The notes beneath the pieces are model-generated. The model did not search any database. It saw nothing but the letters and a program-made list of their open reading frames with translations, and was not told the origin of the DNA. Source: Neorhizobium sp. UBA3556 (GTDB taxonomy: Bacteria > Pseudomonadota > Alphaproteobacteria > Rhizobiales > Rhizobiaceae). From it: 64,000 bases of DNA. Both the position numbers and the translations under genes were made by a program. Below, in pieces: positions 30,397 to 40,374 of the stretch. Where the stretch lies: positions 620,001 through 684,000 of the forward strand of contig DFNX01000003.1 of the NCBI GenBank assembly GCA_002376235.1, given 5' to 3'. Each line of letters begins with the position of its first letter. The stretch's first letter is position 1.

Positions 30397-31875
30397 ATGA
30401 GCAGCCAGATCATTCCAGTGGAACCATTCGATTGCATCGTCTTCGGCGCGACCGGCGACCTTGCAGAGCGCAAGCTTCTTCCGGCGCTGTATCACCGGCA
30501 GATCGAAGGTCAGTTCACGGAGCCGACGCGCATCATCGGCGCGTCCCGCAGCGCGCTTTCCAATGAACAATACCGCAAATTCGCCGAGGATGCTCTCAAA
30601 GAGCATCTGAAGAAGGGCGAATATGACGAGGCCCAGGTCAAGGCCTTCTGCGAGCGCATCTTCTACATTTCCGTCGACGCCAAGTCCGATCAGGGCTGGG
30701 ACAAGCTGAAGAAGATTCTCGACGAAGGCACAGGCAAGGAGCGCATCCGTGCCTTCTATCTGGCCGTTGCACCGGCCATTTTCGGCGCAATTTCGGAAAA
30801 GATCCGCGACCACAAGCTGATCACAAAGCAGACCCGCATCGTTGTCGAGAAGCCGATCGGTCGTGACCTTGCCTCTGCGCTCGAACTGAACGACACGATC
30901 GGCAAGGTGTTCAAAGAAGAGCAGATCTACCGTATCGACCACTATCTGGGCAAAGAGACCGTCCAGAACCTGATGGCGCTGCGTTTCGCCAATGCGCTTT
31001 ATGAGCCGCTGTGGAACGCCAACTATATCGACCATGTGCAGATCACGGTTGCGGAAGCCGTGGGTCTGGAAGGGCGCGCCGGTTATTACGATACGGCCGG
31101 TGCGTTGCGCGACATGGTGCAGAACCATATCATGCAGCTGCTTTGCCTTGTCGCGATGGAAACCCCGTCTTCGATGAATTCGGAAGCCGTTCGCGACGAA
31201 AAGCTCAAGGTTCTGCGGGCGCTGAAACCGATCACCGCCGACAATTGCGAAGTGATGACGGTGCGCGGCCAGTACCGCGCCGGTGCGTCTGCAGGCGGCC
31301 CGGTCAAGGGCTACCTCGAAGAACTGGAAGGCGGCGTTTCCAACACCGAGACCTTCGTCGCCATCAAGGCCGAGATCGGCAACTGGCGCTGGGCCGGCGT
31401 TCCCTTCTACATTCGCACGGGCAAGCGCCTGACGGAGCGGATGTCGGAGATCGTCATCACCTTCAAGCCGGTGCCGCACAACATCTTCGACACGGCAGCG
31501 GGCCGCATTTCGGCCAACCAGCTGATCATCCGCCTGCAGCCGGATGAAGGCGTCAAGCAGTCGCTGATGATCAAGGACCCGGGCCCGGGCGGCATGCGCC
31601 TGCGCAATGTCTCACTCGACATGAGCTTTGCGGAAGCCTTCAATGTCCGCAGCCCGGACGCCTACGAGCGCCTGCTGATGGACACGATCCGCGCCAACCA
31701 GACGCTGTTCATGCGTCGCGACGAAGTGGAAGCGGCATGGGAATGGGTTGATCCGATCCTTAAAGGTTGGGAAGAGACCGGACAGGTGGCGCAGGGTTAT
31801 ACCGCCGGCACCTGGGGTCCGAGCCAGGCTATCGCCCTGATCGAGCGTGACGGCCGCACCTGGCACGAAGGCTGA
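30397..31875 (+). CDS. zwf: Glucose-6-phosphate dehydrogenase, 492 aa
   Basis: Oxidises glucose 6-phosphate to 6-phosphogluconolactone, entry to both the Entner-Doudoroff and pentose phosphate routes. NAD(P)-binding GATGDLAERKLLPALY (17-32), VEKPIGRDL, active-site RIDHYLGKETVQN (179-191) and IRTGKRL are all present, and the length is normal. Rhizobial G6PDH usually accepts NADP, sometimes NAD; the sequence does not settle which. First gene of zwf-pgl-edd; pgl begins 5 bases after its stop. The palindrome at 30344 shared with xfp suggests common regulation. Confidence 0.97.
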   Translation: MSSQIIPVEPFDCIVFGATGDLAERKLLPALYHRQIEGQFTEPTRIIGASRSALSNEQYRKFAEDALKEHLKKGEYDEAQVKAFCERIFYISVDAKSDQGWDKLKKILDEGTGKERIRAFYLAVAPAIFGAISEKIRDHKLITKQTRIVVEKPIGRDLASALELNDTIGKVFKEEQIYRIDHYLGKETVQNLMALRFANALYEPLWNANYIDHVQITVAEAVGLEGRAGYYDTAGALRDMVQNHIMQLLCLVAMETPSSMNSEAVRDEKLKVLRALKPITADNCEVMTVRGQYRAGASAGGPVKGYLEELEGGVSNTETFVAIKAEIGNWRWAGVPFYIRTGKRLTERMSEIVITFKPVPHNIFDTAAGRISANQLIIRLQPDEGVKQSLMIKDPGPGGMRLRNVSLDMSFAEAFNVRSPDAYERLLMDTIRANQTLFMRRDEVEAAWEWVDPILKGWEETGQVAQGYTAGTWGPSQAIALIERDGRTWHEG

Positions 31876-31880
31876 AGACC

Positions 31881-32579
31881 ATGGCATCGAATTTTCACGA
31901 GTTTGCCAATGGAGCGGATCTCGCCACAGCACTAGCCGACAAGGTTGCCAAGCAGCTTTCGGCAGCGATCTCGGCCAAGGGAACGGCGTCCATTGCCGTG
32001 TCCGGCGGATCGACGCCGAAGCGTTTCTTCGAAGCGCTTTCGGGCAAGGATCTCGACTGGTCGAAGGTTAGCGTGACGCTGGTCGACGAACGTTTCGTGC
32101 CGGCCGACAGCCCACGCTCCAATCATCTTCTGGTCGCAACGCATCTGCTGAAAGAAAAGGCTGCGGCCACGACCTTCATCCCGCTTTATCACGAGGCGGC
32201 GACGATCGATGCTGCGGCGGAAATCGCTACCGGAAAAACGGCTTCGATCTGCAATCCGTTCGATGTTGCGATCCTCGGCATGGGCGGCGATGGCCATACC
32301 GCATCCTTCTTCCCGCGTGGCAACCATCTTGCGAAGGCGCTCGATCTTTCGACGCCGCGCGGCGTGATGACCATGGCGGCGGAAGGTGCCGGCGAAGAAC
32401 GGCTGACCTTCACTTTCTCCAGTCTTTCCGACGCACCGCTGCTGGTGCTGCATATCGAAGGACAGGAAAAAAGGGACGTGCTGGCGAAGGCTGAAGCCGG
32501 ATCGGACGAGACCGACATGCCGATCCGCGCCGTGCTCACCAGAGCGGTTTCGCCGCTTGAGATCTACTGGGCGCCCTGA
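31881..32579 (+). CDS. pgl: 6-phosphogluconolactonase, 232 aa
   Basis: Hydrolyses 6-phosphogluconolactone made by Zwf to 6-phosphogluconate. DevB/Pgl-type: [29 protein letters not shown] and [16 protein letters not shown] are the family motifs, in the expected order and spacing. The length is typical (about 230-240). Only 5 bases separate it from zwf, and it is followed by an intercistronic hairpin before edd. Confidence 0.95.
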   Translation: MASNFHEFANGADLATALADKVAKQLSAAISAKGTASIAVSGGSTPKRFFEALSGKDLDWSKVSVTLVDERFVPADSPRSNHLLVATHLLKEKAAATTFIPLYHEAATIDAAAEIATGKTASICNPFDVAILGMGGDGHTASFFPRGNHLAKALDLSTPRGVMTMAAEGAGEERLTFTFSSLSDAPLLVLHIEGQEKRDVLAKAEAGSDETDMPIRAVLTRAVSPLEIYWAP

Positions 32580-32589
32580 CGCGCCCTCC

Positions 32590-32614
32590 TTCCGCCTGGC
32601 GTCGTCAGGCGGAA
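32590..32614 (+). other. Intercistronic hairpin between pgl and edd
   Basis: Perfect 9-bp stem TTCCGCCTG / CAGGCGGAA, 7-base loop, no T-run. More likely an mRNA-stability or partial attenuation element than a full terminator, since edd belongs to the same pathway. TTGACA-like sequence follows (32620-32625), so edd could also have its own promoter. Confidence 0.45.
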
Positions 32615-32688
32615 ATACATTGACAAGACATGCAATCCCGGTGGCTTCGGCCTCTCCCAAACCGGGGTTGTCCGAAGGAGGTTTTGAC

Positions 32689-34506
32689 ATGGCGGCGCAT
32701 TCCAGCATTCAGGCGATCACGGCAAGGATCATCGAACGATCAAAACCGCATCGCGAGGCTTATCTCGACAGATTGCAACGCGCAGTCGCCAAGGGGCCAC
32801 ACCGGGCCGTCCTCTCCTGCGGAAATCTGGCGCACGGATTTGCCGTCTGTTCCCCCGCCGAGAAGGACGCTCTCTCAGGAGAGGTCGTCCCGAACCTCGG
32901 CATCATCACCGCCTATAACGACATGCTCTCGGCGCATCAGCCCTATGAGACGTTTCCGCCGATCATCCGCGAGGCTGCCCGCGAGGCGGGCGGTATCGCG
33001 CAGGTGGCCGGCGCCGTACCGGCCATGTGCGACGGCGTCACGCAGGGGCAGCCGGGCATGGAACTGTCGCTCTTCTCTCGCGATGCGATCGCCATGGCGG
33101 CCGGCATCGGCCTTTCGCACAACATGTTCGACGCCTCCGTCTATCTCGGCATCTGTGACAAGATCGTACCGGGTCTCGTTATCGCAGCGCTTTCATTCGG
33201 CCACCTGCCGGCCGTGTTCATTCCGGCCGGGCCGATGACTTCGGGCCTGCCCAATGACGAGAAGTCGCGCATCCGCCAGCTTTATGCGGAAGGCAAGGTC
33301 GGTCGCGCCGAACTGCTGGACGCCGAATCCAAGTCCTATCACGGACCCGGCACCTGCACCTTCTACGGCACCGCCAATTCCAACCAGATGCTGATGGAGA
33401 TCATGGGCTTCCACATGCCCGGCGCCTCCTTCGTCAATCCGGGCACGCCGCTGCGCGAAGCTCTTACCCGCGAGGCCACCAAGCGGGCGCTGGCGATTAC
33501 TGCCATGGGCAACGAGTTCACGCCGGCCGGCGAAATGATCGACGAACGCTCGATCGTCAACGGTGTTGTCGGCCTGCATGCGACGGGCGGATCGACCAAT
33601 CACACGATGCACCTTGTCGCGATGGCGCGTGCTGCCGGCATTCACCTTACATGGCAGGATATTTCCGAGCTTTCGGATGCTGTGCCGCTTCTCGCCCGCG
33701 TTTATCCGAACGGGCTTGCCGACGTGAACCATTTCCACGCCGCCGGCGGCATGGGTTTCCTGATCAAGCAGCTGCTGCGCGAAGGTTATGTGCATGACGA
33801 CGTGCGCACCGTCTTCGGCCACGGACTCGAGGCCTATACGGTGGAAGCCAAGCTTGGCGCCGACGGACAGGTGACGCGCGAGAGCGTGCCGGATGTCAGC
33901 GGCGACCCGAAGGTTCTGACGACCGTCGACCAGCCGTTCCAGAAGACCGGCGGATTGAAGATGCTTTCCGGCAATATCGGCCACGGCGTCATCAAGATCT
34001 CGGCCGTCAAGCCGGAGCGCCATGTCATCGAGGCACCGGCGATCATCTTCCACGACCAGCAGGGCCTGCAGGACGCATTCAAGCGCGGAGAGCTGAACCG
34101 TGACTTCATTGCCGTCGTGCGCTTCCAGGGACCGAAAGCGAACGGCATGCCGGAACTTCACCGCCTGACGCCGCCGCTCGGCGTGCTGCAGGACCGCGGC
34201 TTCAAGGTGGCGCTCGTCACCGACGGGCGCATGTCGGGCGCATCCGGCAAGGTGCCGGCAGCGATCCACATGACGCCGGAAGCTTCCGATGGTGGCGCAA
34301 TCGCAAAGATCCGCGAAGGCGACATGATCCGTCTCGACGCGGTTTCAGGCACGCTGGAAGTGCTGGTGGATGCGGCGGAATTCGATGCACGGACACCGGC
34401 CGTAGCCGACCTTTCCGAGAACGAATTCGGCATGGGCCGCGAACTCTTCTCCGCCTTCCGCCGCAATGTCGGACGGGCGGATCAGGGTGCCAGCGTGTTT
34501 GCCTGA
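32689..34506 (+). CDS. edd: 6-phosphogluconate dehydratase, 605 aa
   Basis: Dehydrates 6-phosphogluconate to 2-keto-3-deoxy-6-phosphogluconate, committing carbon to the Entner-Doudoroff pathway. The start at 32689 follows AAGGAGGTTTTGAC. IlvD/Edd fold: [12 protein letters not shown], iron-sulfur ligand region [16 protein letters not shown] (Cys114), [10 protein letters not shown] (Cys157), [15 protein letters not shown] (Cys223), [10 protein letters not shown] and [17 protein letters not shown]. The length matches Edd (about 605) and not IlvD (about 560-615), and SYHGPGTC favours Edd. The partner aldolase eda is not in the window. A strong terminator follows. Confidence 0.96.
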   Translation: MAAHSSIQAITARIIERSKPHREAYLDRLQRAVAKGPHRAVLSCGNLAHGFAVCSPAEKDALSGEVVPNLGIITAYNDMLSAHQPYETFPPIIREAAREAGGIAQVAGAVPAMCDGVTQGQPGMELSLFSRDAIAMAAGIGLSHNMFDASVYLGICDKIVPGLVIAALSFGHLPAVFIPAGPMTSGLPNDEKSRIRQLYAEGKVGRAELLDAESKSYHGPGTCTFYGTANSNQMLMEIMGFHMPGASFVNPGTPLREALTREATKRALAITAMGNEFTPAGEMIDERSIVNGVVGLHATGGSTNHTMHLVAMARAAGIHLTWQDISELSDAVPLLARVYPNGLADVNHFHAAGGMGFLIKQLLREGYVHDDVRTVFGHGLEAYTVEAKLGADGQVTRESVPDVSGDPKVLTTVDQPFQKTGGLKMLSGNIGHGVIKISAVKPERHVIEAPAIIFHDQQGLQDAFKRGELNRDFIAVVRFQGPKANGMPELHRLTPPLGVLQDRGFKVALVTDGRMSGASGKVPAAIHMTPEASDGGAIAKIREGDMIRLDAVSGTLEVLVDAAEFDARTPAVADLSENEFGMGRELFSAFRRNVGRADQGASVFA

Positions 34507-34524
34507 GGCAGTGCATTAAACAGC

Positions 34525-34553
34525 AAAAAGGCGGCTCAGTGGCCGCCTTTTTT
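34525..34553. terminator. Strong bidirectional terminator after edd
   Basis: GGCGGC / GCCGCC stem extended by A and T runs on both sides (AAAAAGGCGGC ... GCCGCCTTTTTT), 6-base loop. It serves zwf-pgl-edd on the plus strand and the PilZ-like gene on the minus strand. Confidence 0.9.
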
Positions 34554-34569
34554 GTTGCCTATCCGTCTG

Positions 34570-34926
34570 TCACCAGGTCCGGATATCCATTTTGTGGTCG
34601 CGATGCCTCGGATGAGTCGAGAAGACAAAGATGCGGTTCAGTTCCTTGTCGGTCAGCAGGCGCAGGAAGCGAACATCTGCCGTGTTGTTCATGTTGACGC
34701 GCATCAGGACACAGCCGACCTTATTGATGCGGGCATCCGGGATATCGAGATAGAATTGCTGAGGAAGATTATATTGCGTCAGCAGGCTCAGGACCGCGCC
34801 GCTCTGGGAGATTTGAACCACATCGCAGCGGCGCTGCGCCATGTTGAGGATCGCGTTTTCGGTATATTCGATGCGACCCGCATTCATCGTGTCTTCCATC
34901 TTGAACCGCTGCTCGCGGTCATACAT
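34570..34926 (-). CDS. PilZ-like domain protein, 118 aa
   Basis: PilZ domains bind cyclic di-GMP. The start at 34926 (MYDREQRFKMEDTMNAGRIE) is chosen because AAGGAAGAG precedes it; a Met 18 codons upstream lacks a ribosome site. The stretch AQRRCDVVQISQSGAVLSLL resembles the RR-x-CxVxDISxxGAxL strand of PilZ domains, followed by a beta-rich body (FYLDIPD, VGCVLMRVN). The usual (D/N)xSxxG box reads QISQSG here, so cyclic di-GMP binding may be lost or altered. It is a single-domain protein that shares the terminator of edd. Confidence 0.65.
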   Translation of the reverse strand: MYDREQRFKMEDTMNAGRIEYTENAILNMAQRRCDVVQISQSGAVLSLLTQYNLPQQFYLDIPDARINKVGCVLMRVNMNNTADVRFLRLLTDKELNRIFVFSTHPRHRDHKMDIRTW

Positions 34927-35103
34927 GAAAGACTCTTCCTTGTTCAGATAATGATTTTTGTTAATTGGCGCCGCACCCACGACTATACTCCTATACTTGC
35001 GGATGAAGCCTAGGCCGTGAAGTTTAACAAGGGGTTGGCGCGTCCCATTTGTGCACAGGCAGATAGTCCGGTTCGTGAAATGTGGTGAACCCAGTCTTAC
35101 CGG

Positions 35104-36192
35104 TCAGACCCTATATGTCCTGCCTTCGGCATTAAAGAGATGCAGTTTTTCAGCCGTGGTCTTGAGGCGGACGATATCGCCCTTGGACACGTCGGATGTG
35201 CCGGGCAATTTGACTATGACCGGTTCTTCGCCGCTACCGCCTTCGAGATAAAGCAAAGTTACTTCGCCGAGCGCTTCCACCAGCAGGACACGGCCTTCGA
35301 GAAGGTAATCGTCACTGGTCGAAATCTCGAGATCTTCGGGACGCACGCCGAGGCTTGCCGGTTTGCCCTTGTCAGCAGATGGAACGGTGATCGGTACGCT
35401 TACGGACCTGCCGCCCTTGAGGGTGACCTTGGCCTGGGTGGCAGGTTCACTGACCGTGACCGGCAGAATGTTCATCGCCGGTGAGCCGATGAAACGCGCG
35501 ACGAAAAGATTGGCCGGACGCTCGTAGAGTTCGAGCGGTGGTCCTACCTGTTCGATCTTGCCGGCTGACAGAACGACGATGCGGTCGGCCAGCGTCATCG
35601 CCTCCACCTGATCGTGGGTGACGTAGATCATTGTCGTGTCGGCCAGCTTTTCCTTGAGCTTGGCGATTTCGATGCGGGTCGCAACACGCAGCGCCGCATC
35701 GAGGTTCGACAGAGGCTCGTCGAAGAGGAAGACCTTGGGATTGCGGCAGATGGCGCGACCAATCGCGACACGCTGGCGCTGACCGCCCGAAAGCGCCTTG
35801 GGCAGGCGTTCGAGATAGGGTGTGAGTTGGAGCGTATCGGCCGCCGCGCGGACGCGACGGTCGATCTCCGTTTTGCTTTCGCGGGCGATCCGCATGCCGA
35901 AAGCCATATTGTCATAGACGGTCATATGCGGATAGAGCGCATAGGACTGGAAAACCATGGCGATGCCGCGACGCGAGGGAGGTACTTCGTTGACCACCTC
36001 GCCATCGATCGACATTTCGCCCGAGGTGACGGTTTCGAGCCCGGCGATCATTCGAAGCAGGGTCGATTTTCCGCAGCCGGACGGACCGACGAAGACGATG
36101 AACTCACCCTGGTCTATTTCCAGGTCGATGCCGTGCAGCACCTTGACCTGACCATAGGATTTTCGGATTTCCTTGAGCGTTACGCCGGTCAT
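35104..36192 (-). CDS. aglK: Alpha-glucoside ABC transporter ATPase, 362 aa
   Basis: MalK/UgpC-type ATPase energising AglFG. Walker A GPSGCGKSTLL (36-46), FQSYALYPHMTV, LSGGQRQRVAIGRAI, Walker B VFLFDEPLSNLDA and VTHDQVEAMTLADR are intact. The C-terminal third forms the OB/TOBE regulatory domain (ASLGVRPEDLEI), as in sugar-type ATPases. Last gene of aglE-F-G-A-K, 27 bases after aglA. The carbohydrate assignment comes from the operon. Confidence 0.93.
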   Translation of the reverse strand: MTGVTLKEIRKSYGQVKVLHGIDLEIDQGEFIVFVGPSGCGKSTLLRMIAGLETVTSGEMSIDGEVVNEVPPSRRGIAMVFQSYALYPHMTVYDNMAFGMRIARESKTEIDRRVRAAADTLQLTPYLERLPKALSGGQRQRVAIGRAICRNPKVFLFDEPLSNLDAALRVATRIEIAKLKEKLADTTMIYVTHDQVEAMTLADRIVVLSAGKIEQVGPPLELYERPANLFVARFIGSPAMNILPVTVSEPATQAKVTLKGGRSVSVPITVPSADKGKPASLGVRPEDLEISTSDDYLLEGRVLLVEALGEVTLLYLEGGSGEEPVIVKLPGTSDVSKGDIVRLKTTAEKLHLFNAEGRTYRV

Positions 36193-36219
36193 GCTGGTCC
36201 CTCCTCCCCTATTTCTCTT

Positions 36220-37899
36220 TTAAACCTGCCGGGCGAAGAACCCGCCCCAGGCCGGCAGTTCGATGGTGCGGCCTTCCAGCGACGCTTCGAACCCATGCCC
36301 TTCCAGCAGTTCCCAATTTCCGTCCGGCAGCGTTGCGAACAAGGAATTAGGGCTCATGTTGAACATGCACAGGATGGTCTCGTTGCCATATTGCCTTTCA
36401 TAGGCAAGCAGCGGTTCCTCCGTGGCCAGGAACGAGATCTCGCCCTTCGACAGAGCTGGATTTGCCTTTCTGAAGGCGAGGAAGCGGCGATACTGTTCGA
36501 GCACCGAAGCCGGGTCGCCATATTGGGCGCTGACGGCCTTCAACTGGTGTTCGACCGGGATGGGCAGCCATGTGCGTTCTGCCGTCGAAAAGCCGGCCTG
36601 CAACGCCTGCGCATCCCATGGCATCGGCGTGCGGCAGCCATCGCGGCCCTTGAATTCCGGCCAGAACTGGATGCCATAAGGGTCCTGCAGATCGGCATAG
36701 GCGATATCGGCTTCCGTCAGCCCCAGTTCCTCGCCTTGATAGAGGCAGACCGAGCCGCGCTGGGACAGAAGGATGGCGGAGAGCATTTTTGCGTAGCTGT
36801 CGCGATCAAGGACCTCCAGGCCCCAGCGGCTGACATGGCGCACCACATCGTGGTTTGAAAAGGCCCAGCAGACCCAGCCTTCCGGCGCTGCGGCCGCAAA
36901 GGCATGCTGGGTTTCCTGCACGCGTTGAGGTGTGAGCGGATCCGGCGCCAGGAACTCGAAGGCGTAGCACATATGCATCTTGTCGCCGCCGGAGGTGTAT
37001 TCGCCGACGATCTCCAATCCGCGCTGGCTGTCGCCCACCTCGCCAACGGCGGCGATGGCCGGAAACTCGTTCAGCACGGCGCGGAAGCGCTTGAGGAAGT
37101 CGATGTTTTCCGGCCGGCTCTTGTCGTAGAGATGCTCCTGGAAGTTATAGGGGTTTACTGCCGGAGCCGTGGAGGCGTTACGACGCGAGGGATCAAGCGC
37201 CGGGTTGTCGCGCAATTCCTTGTCGTGGAAATAGAAGTTGATCGTGTCGAGGCGGAAGCCATCGACGCCGCGCTTCAGCCAGAAACGGGTGAGATCGAGC
37301 AGCGCGTCCTGCACCTCGGCATTGTGCAGGTTCAGGTCCGGCTGGGAGGTGAGGAAGTTGTGCATGTAATATTGCATGCGCGTCGGATCCCAGTGCCATG
37401 CAGACCCGCCGAAAATCGACAGCCAGTTATTGGGCGGCGAGCCATCGGGCTTGGCGTCAGACCAAACATACCAATCGGCCTTGGGATTAAATTTGGAGGA
37501 CCGGCTTTCTATGAACCAGGGATGCTGATCGGAAGAATGCGACATGACCAGATCGATCATCACCTTGATACCAAGGCGATGGGCTTCGGCGATCAGCCCG
37601 TCGAAATCGGACAGGGTACCGAACATCGGATCGACATCGGTATAGTTCGACACGTCGTAGCCGAAATCCTTCATCGGTGACGGGAAGAAGGGCGAGATCC
37701 ACACGGCATCTGCACCGAGCGCTGCAATATGCGGCAGGCGGGCGGTGATGCCCTTGAGATCGCCGATGCCATCTCCGTTCGAATCCTGAAAGGAGCGCGG
37801 GTAGATCTGATAAATCACGGCACCGCGCCACCAATCCATGTCCGGGGCCCGGTCCGGGGCATTGTTGGGCGTCGCGGTAGCTTCTGCAGAAATGCTCAT
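36220..37899 (-). CDS. aglA: Alpha-glucosidase (GH13), 559 aa
   Basis: Cytosolic exo-alpha-glucosidase that cleaves imported sucrose, maltose, trehalose-like or other alpha-glucosides. It opens with WWRGAVIYQIYPRSFQDSNGDGIGDL (only the first part is diagnostic), the GH13 oligo-1,6-glucosidase/alpha-glucosidase hallmark. Conserved regions: I DLVMSHSSDQHPW, II DGFRLDTINF with the nucleophile Asp, III AVGEVGD with the acid/base Glu, IV FSNHDVVRH with the stabilising Asp. Region I has Ser where many enzymes have Asn, a variant I recall in rhizobial AglA. No signal peptide. It lies within the transporter operon between aglG and aglK. Confidence 0.93.
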   Translation of the reverse strand: MSISAEATATPNNAPDRAPDMDWWRGAVIYQIYPRSFQDSNGDGIGDLKGITARLPHIAALGADAVWISPFFPSPMKDFGYDVSNYTDVDPMFGTLSDFDGLIAEAHRLGIKVMIDLVMSHSSDQHPWFIESRSSKFNPKADWYVWSDAKPDGSPPNNWLSIFGGSAWHWDPTRMQYYMHNFLTSQPDLNLHNAEVQDALLDLTRFWLKRGVDGFRLDTINFYFHDKELRDNPALDPSRRNASTAPAVNPYNFQEHLYDKSRPENIDFLKRFRAVLNEFPAIAAVGEVGDSQRGLEIVGEYTSGGDKMHMCYAFEFLAPDPLTPQRVQETQHAFAAAAPEGWVCWAFSNHDVVRHVSRWGLEVLDRDSYAKMLSAILLSQRGSVCLYQGEELGLTEADIAYADLQDPYGIQFWPEFKGRDGCRTPMPWDAQALQAGFSTAERTWLPIPVEHQLKAVSAQYGDPASVLEQYRRFLAFRKANPALSKGEISFLATEEPLLAYERQYGNETILCMFNMSPNSLFATLPDGNWELLEGHGFEASLEGRTIELPAWGGFFARQV

Positions 37900-37938
37900 T
37901 CAATATCCTTGTGGGGTTCTGACGGATCGACCGCGACC

Positions 37939-39111
37939 TCAGCCGCCCTTGACGGAGCCTGCCAGGAGGCCGCGGACGAGATAACGCTGCAGTGCAAAAA
38001 AGACGATAATCGGGACGATGATGGTGATGAAGGCGGAAGCGGTGAGGATTTCCCACTTTCCTCCCATGGAGCCGAGCAACGCATTGAGCGCACCGGTCAG
38101 CACCAGCTGATCCTTGCCGGTACCGAGGAAAACCATGGCGACGAGAAGATCGTTCCAGGTCCAGAGGAACTGGAAGATGGAGAAGGACGCCAGTGCCGGG
38201 AAAGACAGAGGCAGCACGATGCGGACAAAGATCTCGAAATCGCTGGCGCCATCGACGCGTGCGGATTCGATGACTTCCTTCGGCAGACCGGCGATATAAT
38301 TGCGCAGAAGATAGATCGCGAGCGGCATGCCGAAGGCCGCATGCGCCAGCCAGATGCCGACATAGCTGCGTGACGCGATGCCGAAGAAGGCGCCGATCTC
38401 GTTATACATCTTCAGCAGCGGGATCAGTGACATCTGCAGCGGCACGACGATCAGACCGACAACGACGGCGATGATGATGGCGCGACCGGGAAAATGCATC
38501 CATGACAGGGCATAGGCTGCAAAGGCCGATATCAGGATCGGGATGATCGTTGCCGGGATGGCAACCGTCAGCGAATTGATGAAGGCCTGACCGATACCCT
38601 GAGAGGTCAGCACCGTACGGTAATTATCGAGCGTGAAGGTCGGCGGCTGCGCGACGGAGAGATAGACGCGTTTGCCGCGCTTGTCGTCGAATGGCGCGTT
38701 CTTGGAATAGACGTAAGTGCCATCTTCATTGACGGTCAGCGTTTCGCCGTCACCGATATCGGCTGCCTCACCGGCCGTAAACTCTGTCGGGGCGGCGACC
38801 TTGGTGCCGAAGGCACGGACGACGCCTGCCGGATTTCCGCCCTCGGTGCCATCGAAGACCGAACCGGAGATCACATAATTCGGGCCATCTTGCCTTGCCG
38901 TCGATGGATCTCCCAATCGTGACGCACTGGTTTCGGCAGCGCCGCTGAAGGCTGTCCACCAGCCGGAGGAGGCGATCTGGCCCGGTTCACGCAAGGAGGT
39001 GACGAGAATTCCGATCGTCGGGATGAGCCAAAGGATGCAGATGACCAGAACAGAGAAATGCACGATGAGGCGGGGCAAGCCGATACGACGGAGATTGATC
39101 GCTGCGTTCAT
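37939..39111 (-). CDS. aglG: Alpha-glucoside ABC transporter permease, 390 aa
   Basis: MalG-type inner-membrane permease. A first membrane helix (about 15-37) is followed by an unusually long periplasmic segment (about 45-150) rich in Gly, Asp and Thr, then five helices and the cytoplasmic EAA loop (EVIESARVDGASDFEIFVRIVLP). The large periplasmic insert explains its length compared with about 280 residues for plain MalG proteins, and it is shared by AglG proteins as I know them. It starts one base after aglF ends. Confidence 0.93.
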   Translation of the reverse strand: MNAAINLRRIGLPRLIVHFSVLVICILWLIPTIGILVTSLREPGQIASSGWWTAFSGAAETSASRLGDPSTARQDGPNYVISGSVFDGTEGGNPAGVVRAFGTKVAAPTEFTAGEAADIGDGETLTVNEDGTYVYSKNAPFDDKRGKRVYLSVAQPPTFTLDNYRTVLTSQGIGQAFINSLTVAIPATIIPILISAFAAYALSWMHFPGRAIIIAVVVGLIVVPLQMSLIPLLKMYNEIGAFFGIASRSYVGIWLAHAAFGMPLAIYLLRNYIAGLPKEVIESARVDGASDFEIFVRIVLPLSFPALASFSIFQFLWTWNDLLVAMVFLGTGKDQLVLTGALNALLGSMGGKWEILTASAFITIIVPIIVFFALQRYLVRGLLAGSVKGG

Positions 39112-39112
39112 C

Positions 39113-40126
39113 TCAGTGCCCTCCCCGGTCTTCGCTGGCCTGGCGGATGTTCCAGATCATGATCGGCGTCACCGCCGCCATGATGACAAGCGCTATGACC
39201 GCGCTTCGGCCGCTGTCGCCGCCGCCGCGGAACATCCAGTCGAACATCAGATTCGCCAAGACCATGGTGTTCCATTGGCCGTTGGTCATGGTCAGCACGA
39301 TATCGAACACCTTGAGGACCAAGATGGTGATTGTCGTCCACACGACGGCGATCGTGCCCCAGATCTGCGGCACCATGATCTTCCAGAAGATCTGCCAGCC
39401 ATTGGCTCCATCGATGACCGCCGCCTCGATCGTCTCTTCGGGAATGCCGCGAAGGGCGGCCGACAGAATGACCATGGCGAAACCGGTCTGGATCCAGATC
39501 AGGATCACCATCAGGAAGAAATTGTTCCAGATCGGCATGGCGATCCAGACCTGCGGATCGCCGCCGAAATACTGCACGATGGCGTTGAGGAGACCGATCT
39601 GGGTGCCGTCGGCGCCGCGATATTCGTAGATGAATTTCCAGATGACGGAGGCACCGACAAAGGAGATCGCCATCGGCATGAAGATCAGGCTTTTGGCGAT
39701 ATTGCCCCACCAGATGCGGTCGGTGAGCACCGCGATGACGAGGCCGAAGAAGGTGCAGGCGGCGGGTACGACCGCGAGCCAGAGGATGTTGTTGAAGATC
39801 GACTGGCGGAACTGCGCGTCGGTCGCTGCCCACCAGTAATTGGAAAGCCCGACGAAATTGCCGCCGGACCGGTCATAGAAGGACAGGATGAAGGTCGCGA
39901 TGACGGGATAGACGAGATAGACGATCATCAGAAGCAGAGCGGGGCCAAGGAAGAGCCAGGGCCGGATTGCCGCGTGACGCTTGAGATTGGCCGAAATCCG
40001 CTGCACATCGCCCGAGCGCACCGGAAGCGCGATCTGCAGCAGCTTGTCGGAAAGCCAGTAATACAGCGCACAGCCAAACACGCCGGCAATTACCGCCCCG
40101 AAGGCCGATACGATCTGCGATGCCAT
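39113..40126 (-). CDS. aglF: Alpha-glucoside ABC transporter permease, 337 aa
   Basis: MalF-type permease. The start at 40126 (MASQIVSAFGAVIAG) follows GGGAGGGGCAGC; a longer reading would run through the palindromic repeat. One N-terminal helix, then the main six-helix core beginning at PWLFLGPALLLMIVYLVYP. The EAA loop is IPEETIEAAVIDGANGWQIFWKIMVP. It pairs with AglG to form the channel. A repeat element of two inverted 34-base copies separates it from aglE. Confidence 0.93.
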   Translation of the reverse strand: MASQIVSAFGAVIAGVFGCALYYWLSDKLLQIALPVRSGDVQRISANLKRHAAIRPWLFLGPALLLMIVYLVYPVIATFILSFYDRSGGNFVGLSNYWWAATDAQFRQSIFNNILWLAVVPAACTFFGLVIAVLTDRIWWGNIAKSLIFMPMAISFVGASVIWKFIYEYRGADGTQIGLLNAIVQYFGGDPQVWIAMPIWNNFFLMVILIWIQTGFAMVILSAALRGIPEETIEAAVIDGANGWQIFWKIMVPQIWGTIAVVWTTITILVLKVFDIVLTMTNGQWNTMVLANLMFDWMFRGGGDSGRSAVIALVIMAAVTPIMIWNIRQASEDRGGH

Positions 40127-40172
40127 GCTGCCCCTCCCGTTTTCCCGATGCTTTTTAGTTTTCGGCTGCTTT

Positions 40173-40323
40173 TGTCTGGATCCTCGGGTCAAGCCCGAGG
40201 ATGACTGAAGAGAGATTTGTATCCGGTGGCAAAAGATGAGGCCTTCAAGGCACGAGGTGCAACGTGGCCTCAACGGTTCACCCCAGGCTAGTCATCCTCG
40301 GGCTTGACCCGAGGATCCAGACA
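40173..40323. repeat. RIME/REP-like palindromic element: two perfect inverted 34-base copies
   Basis: Copy 1 at 40173-40206 and its exact reverse complement at 40290-40323, 83 bases apart. Each copy is itself a hairpin with CCTCGGG / CCCGAGG arms around TCAAG. Such CCTCGGGTCAAGCCCGAGG elements are well-known intergenic repeats of Rhizobium and Agrobacterium. It lies inside the agl operon, between aglE and aglF, where the RNA hairpins could protect the aglE message and reduce downstream expression. Confidence 0.9.
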
Positions 40324-40374
40324 CAAGCCGGCATCGCCCCAGCTTTTAAGTGCGGGAGCGATTACACCGTTACG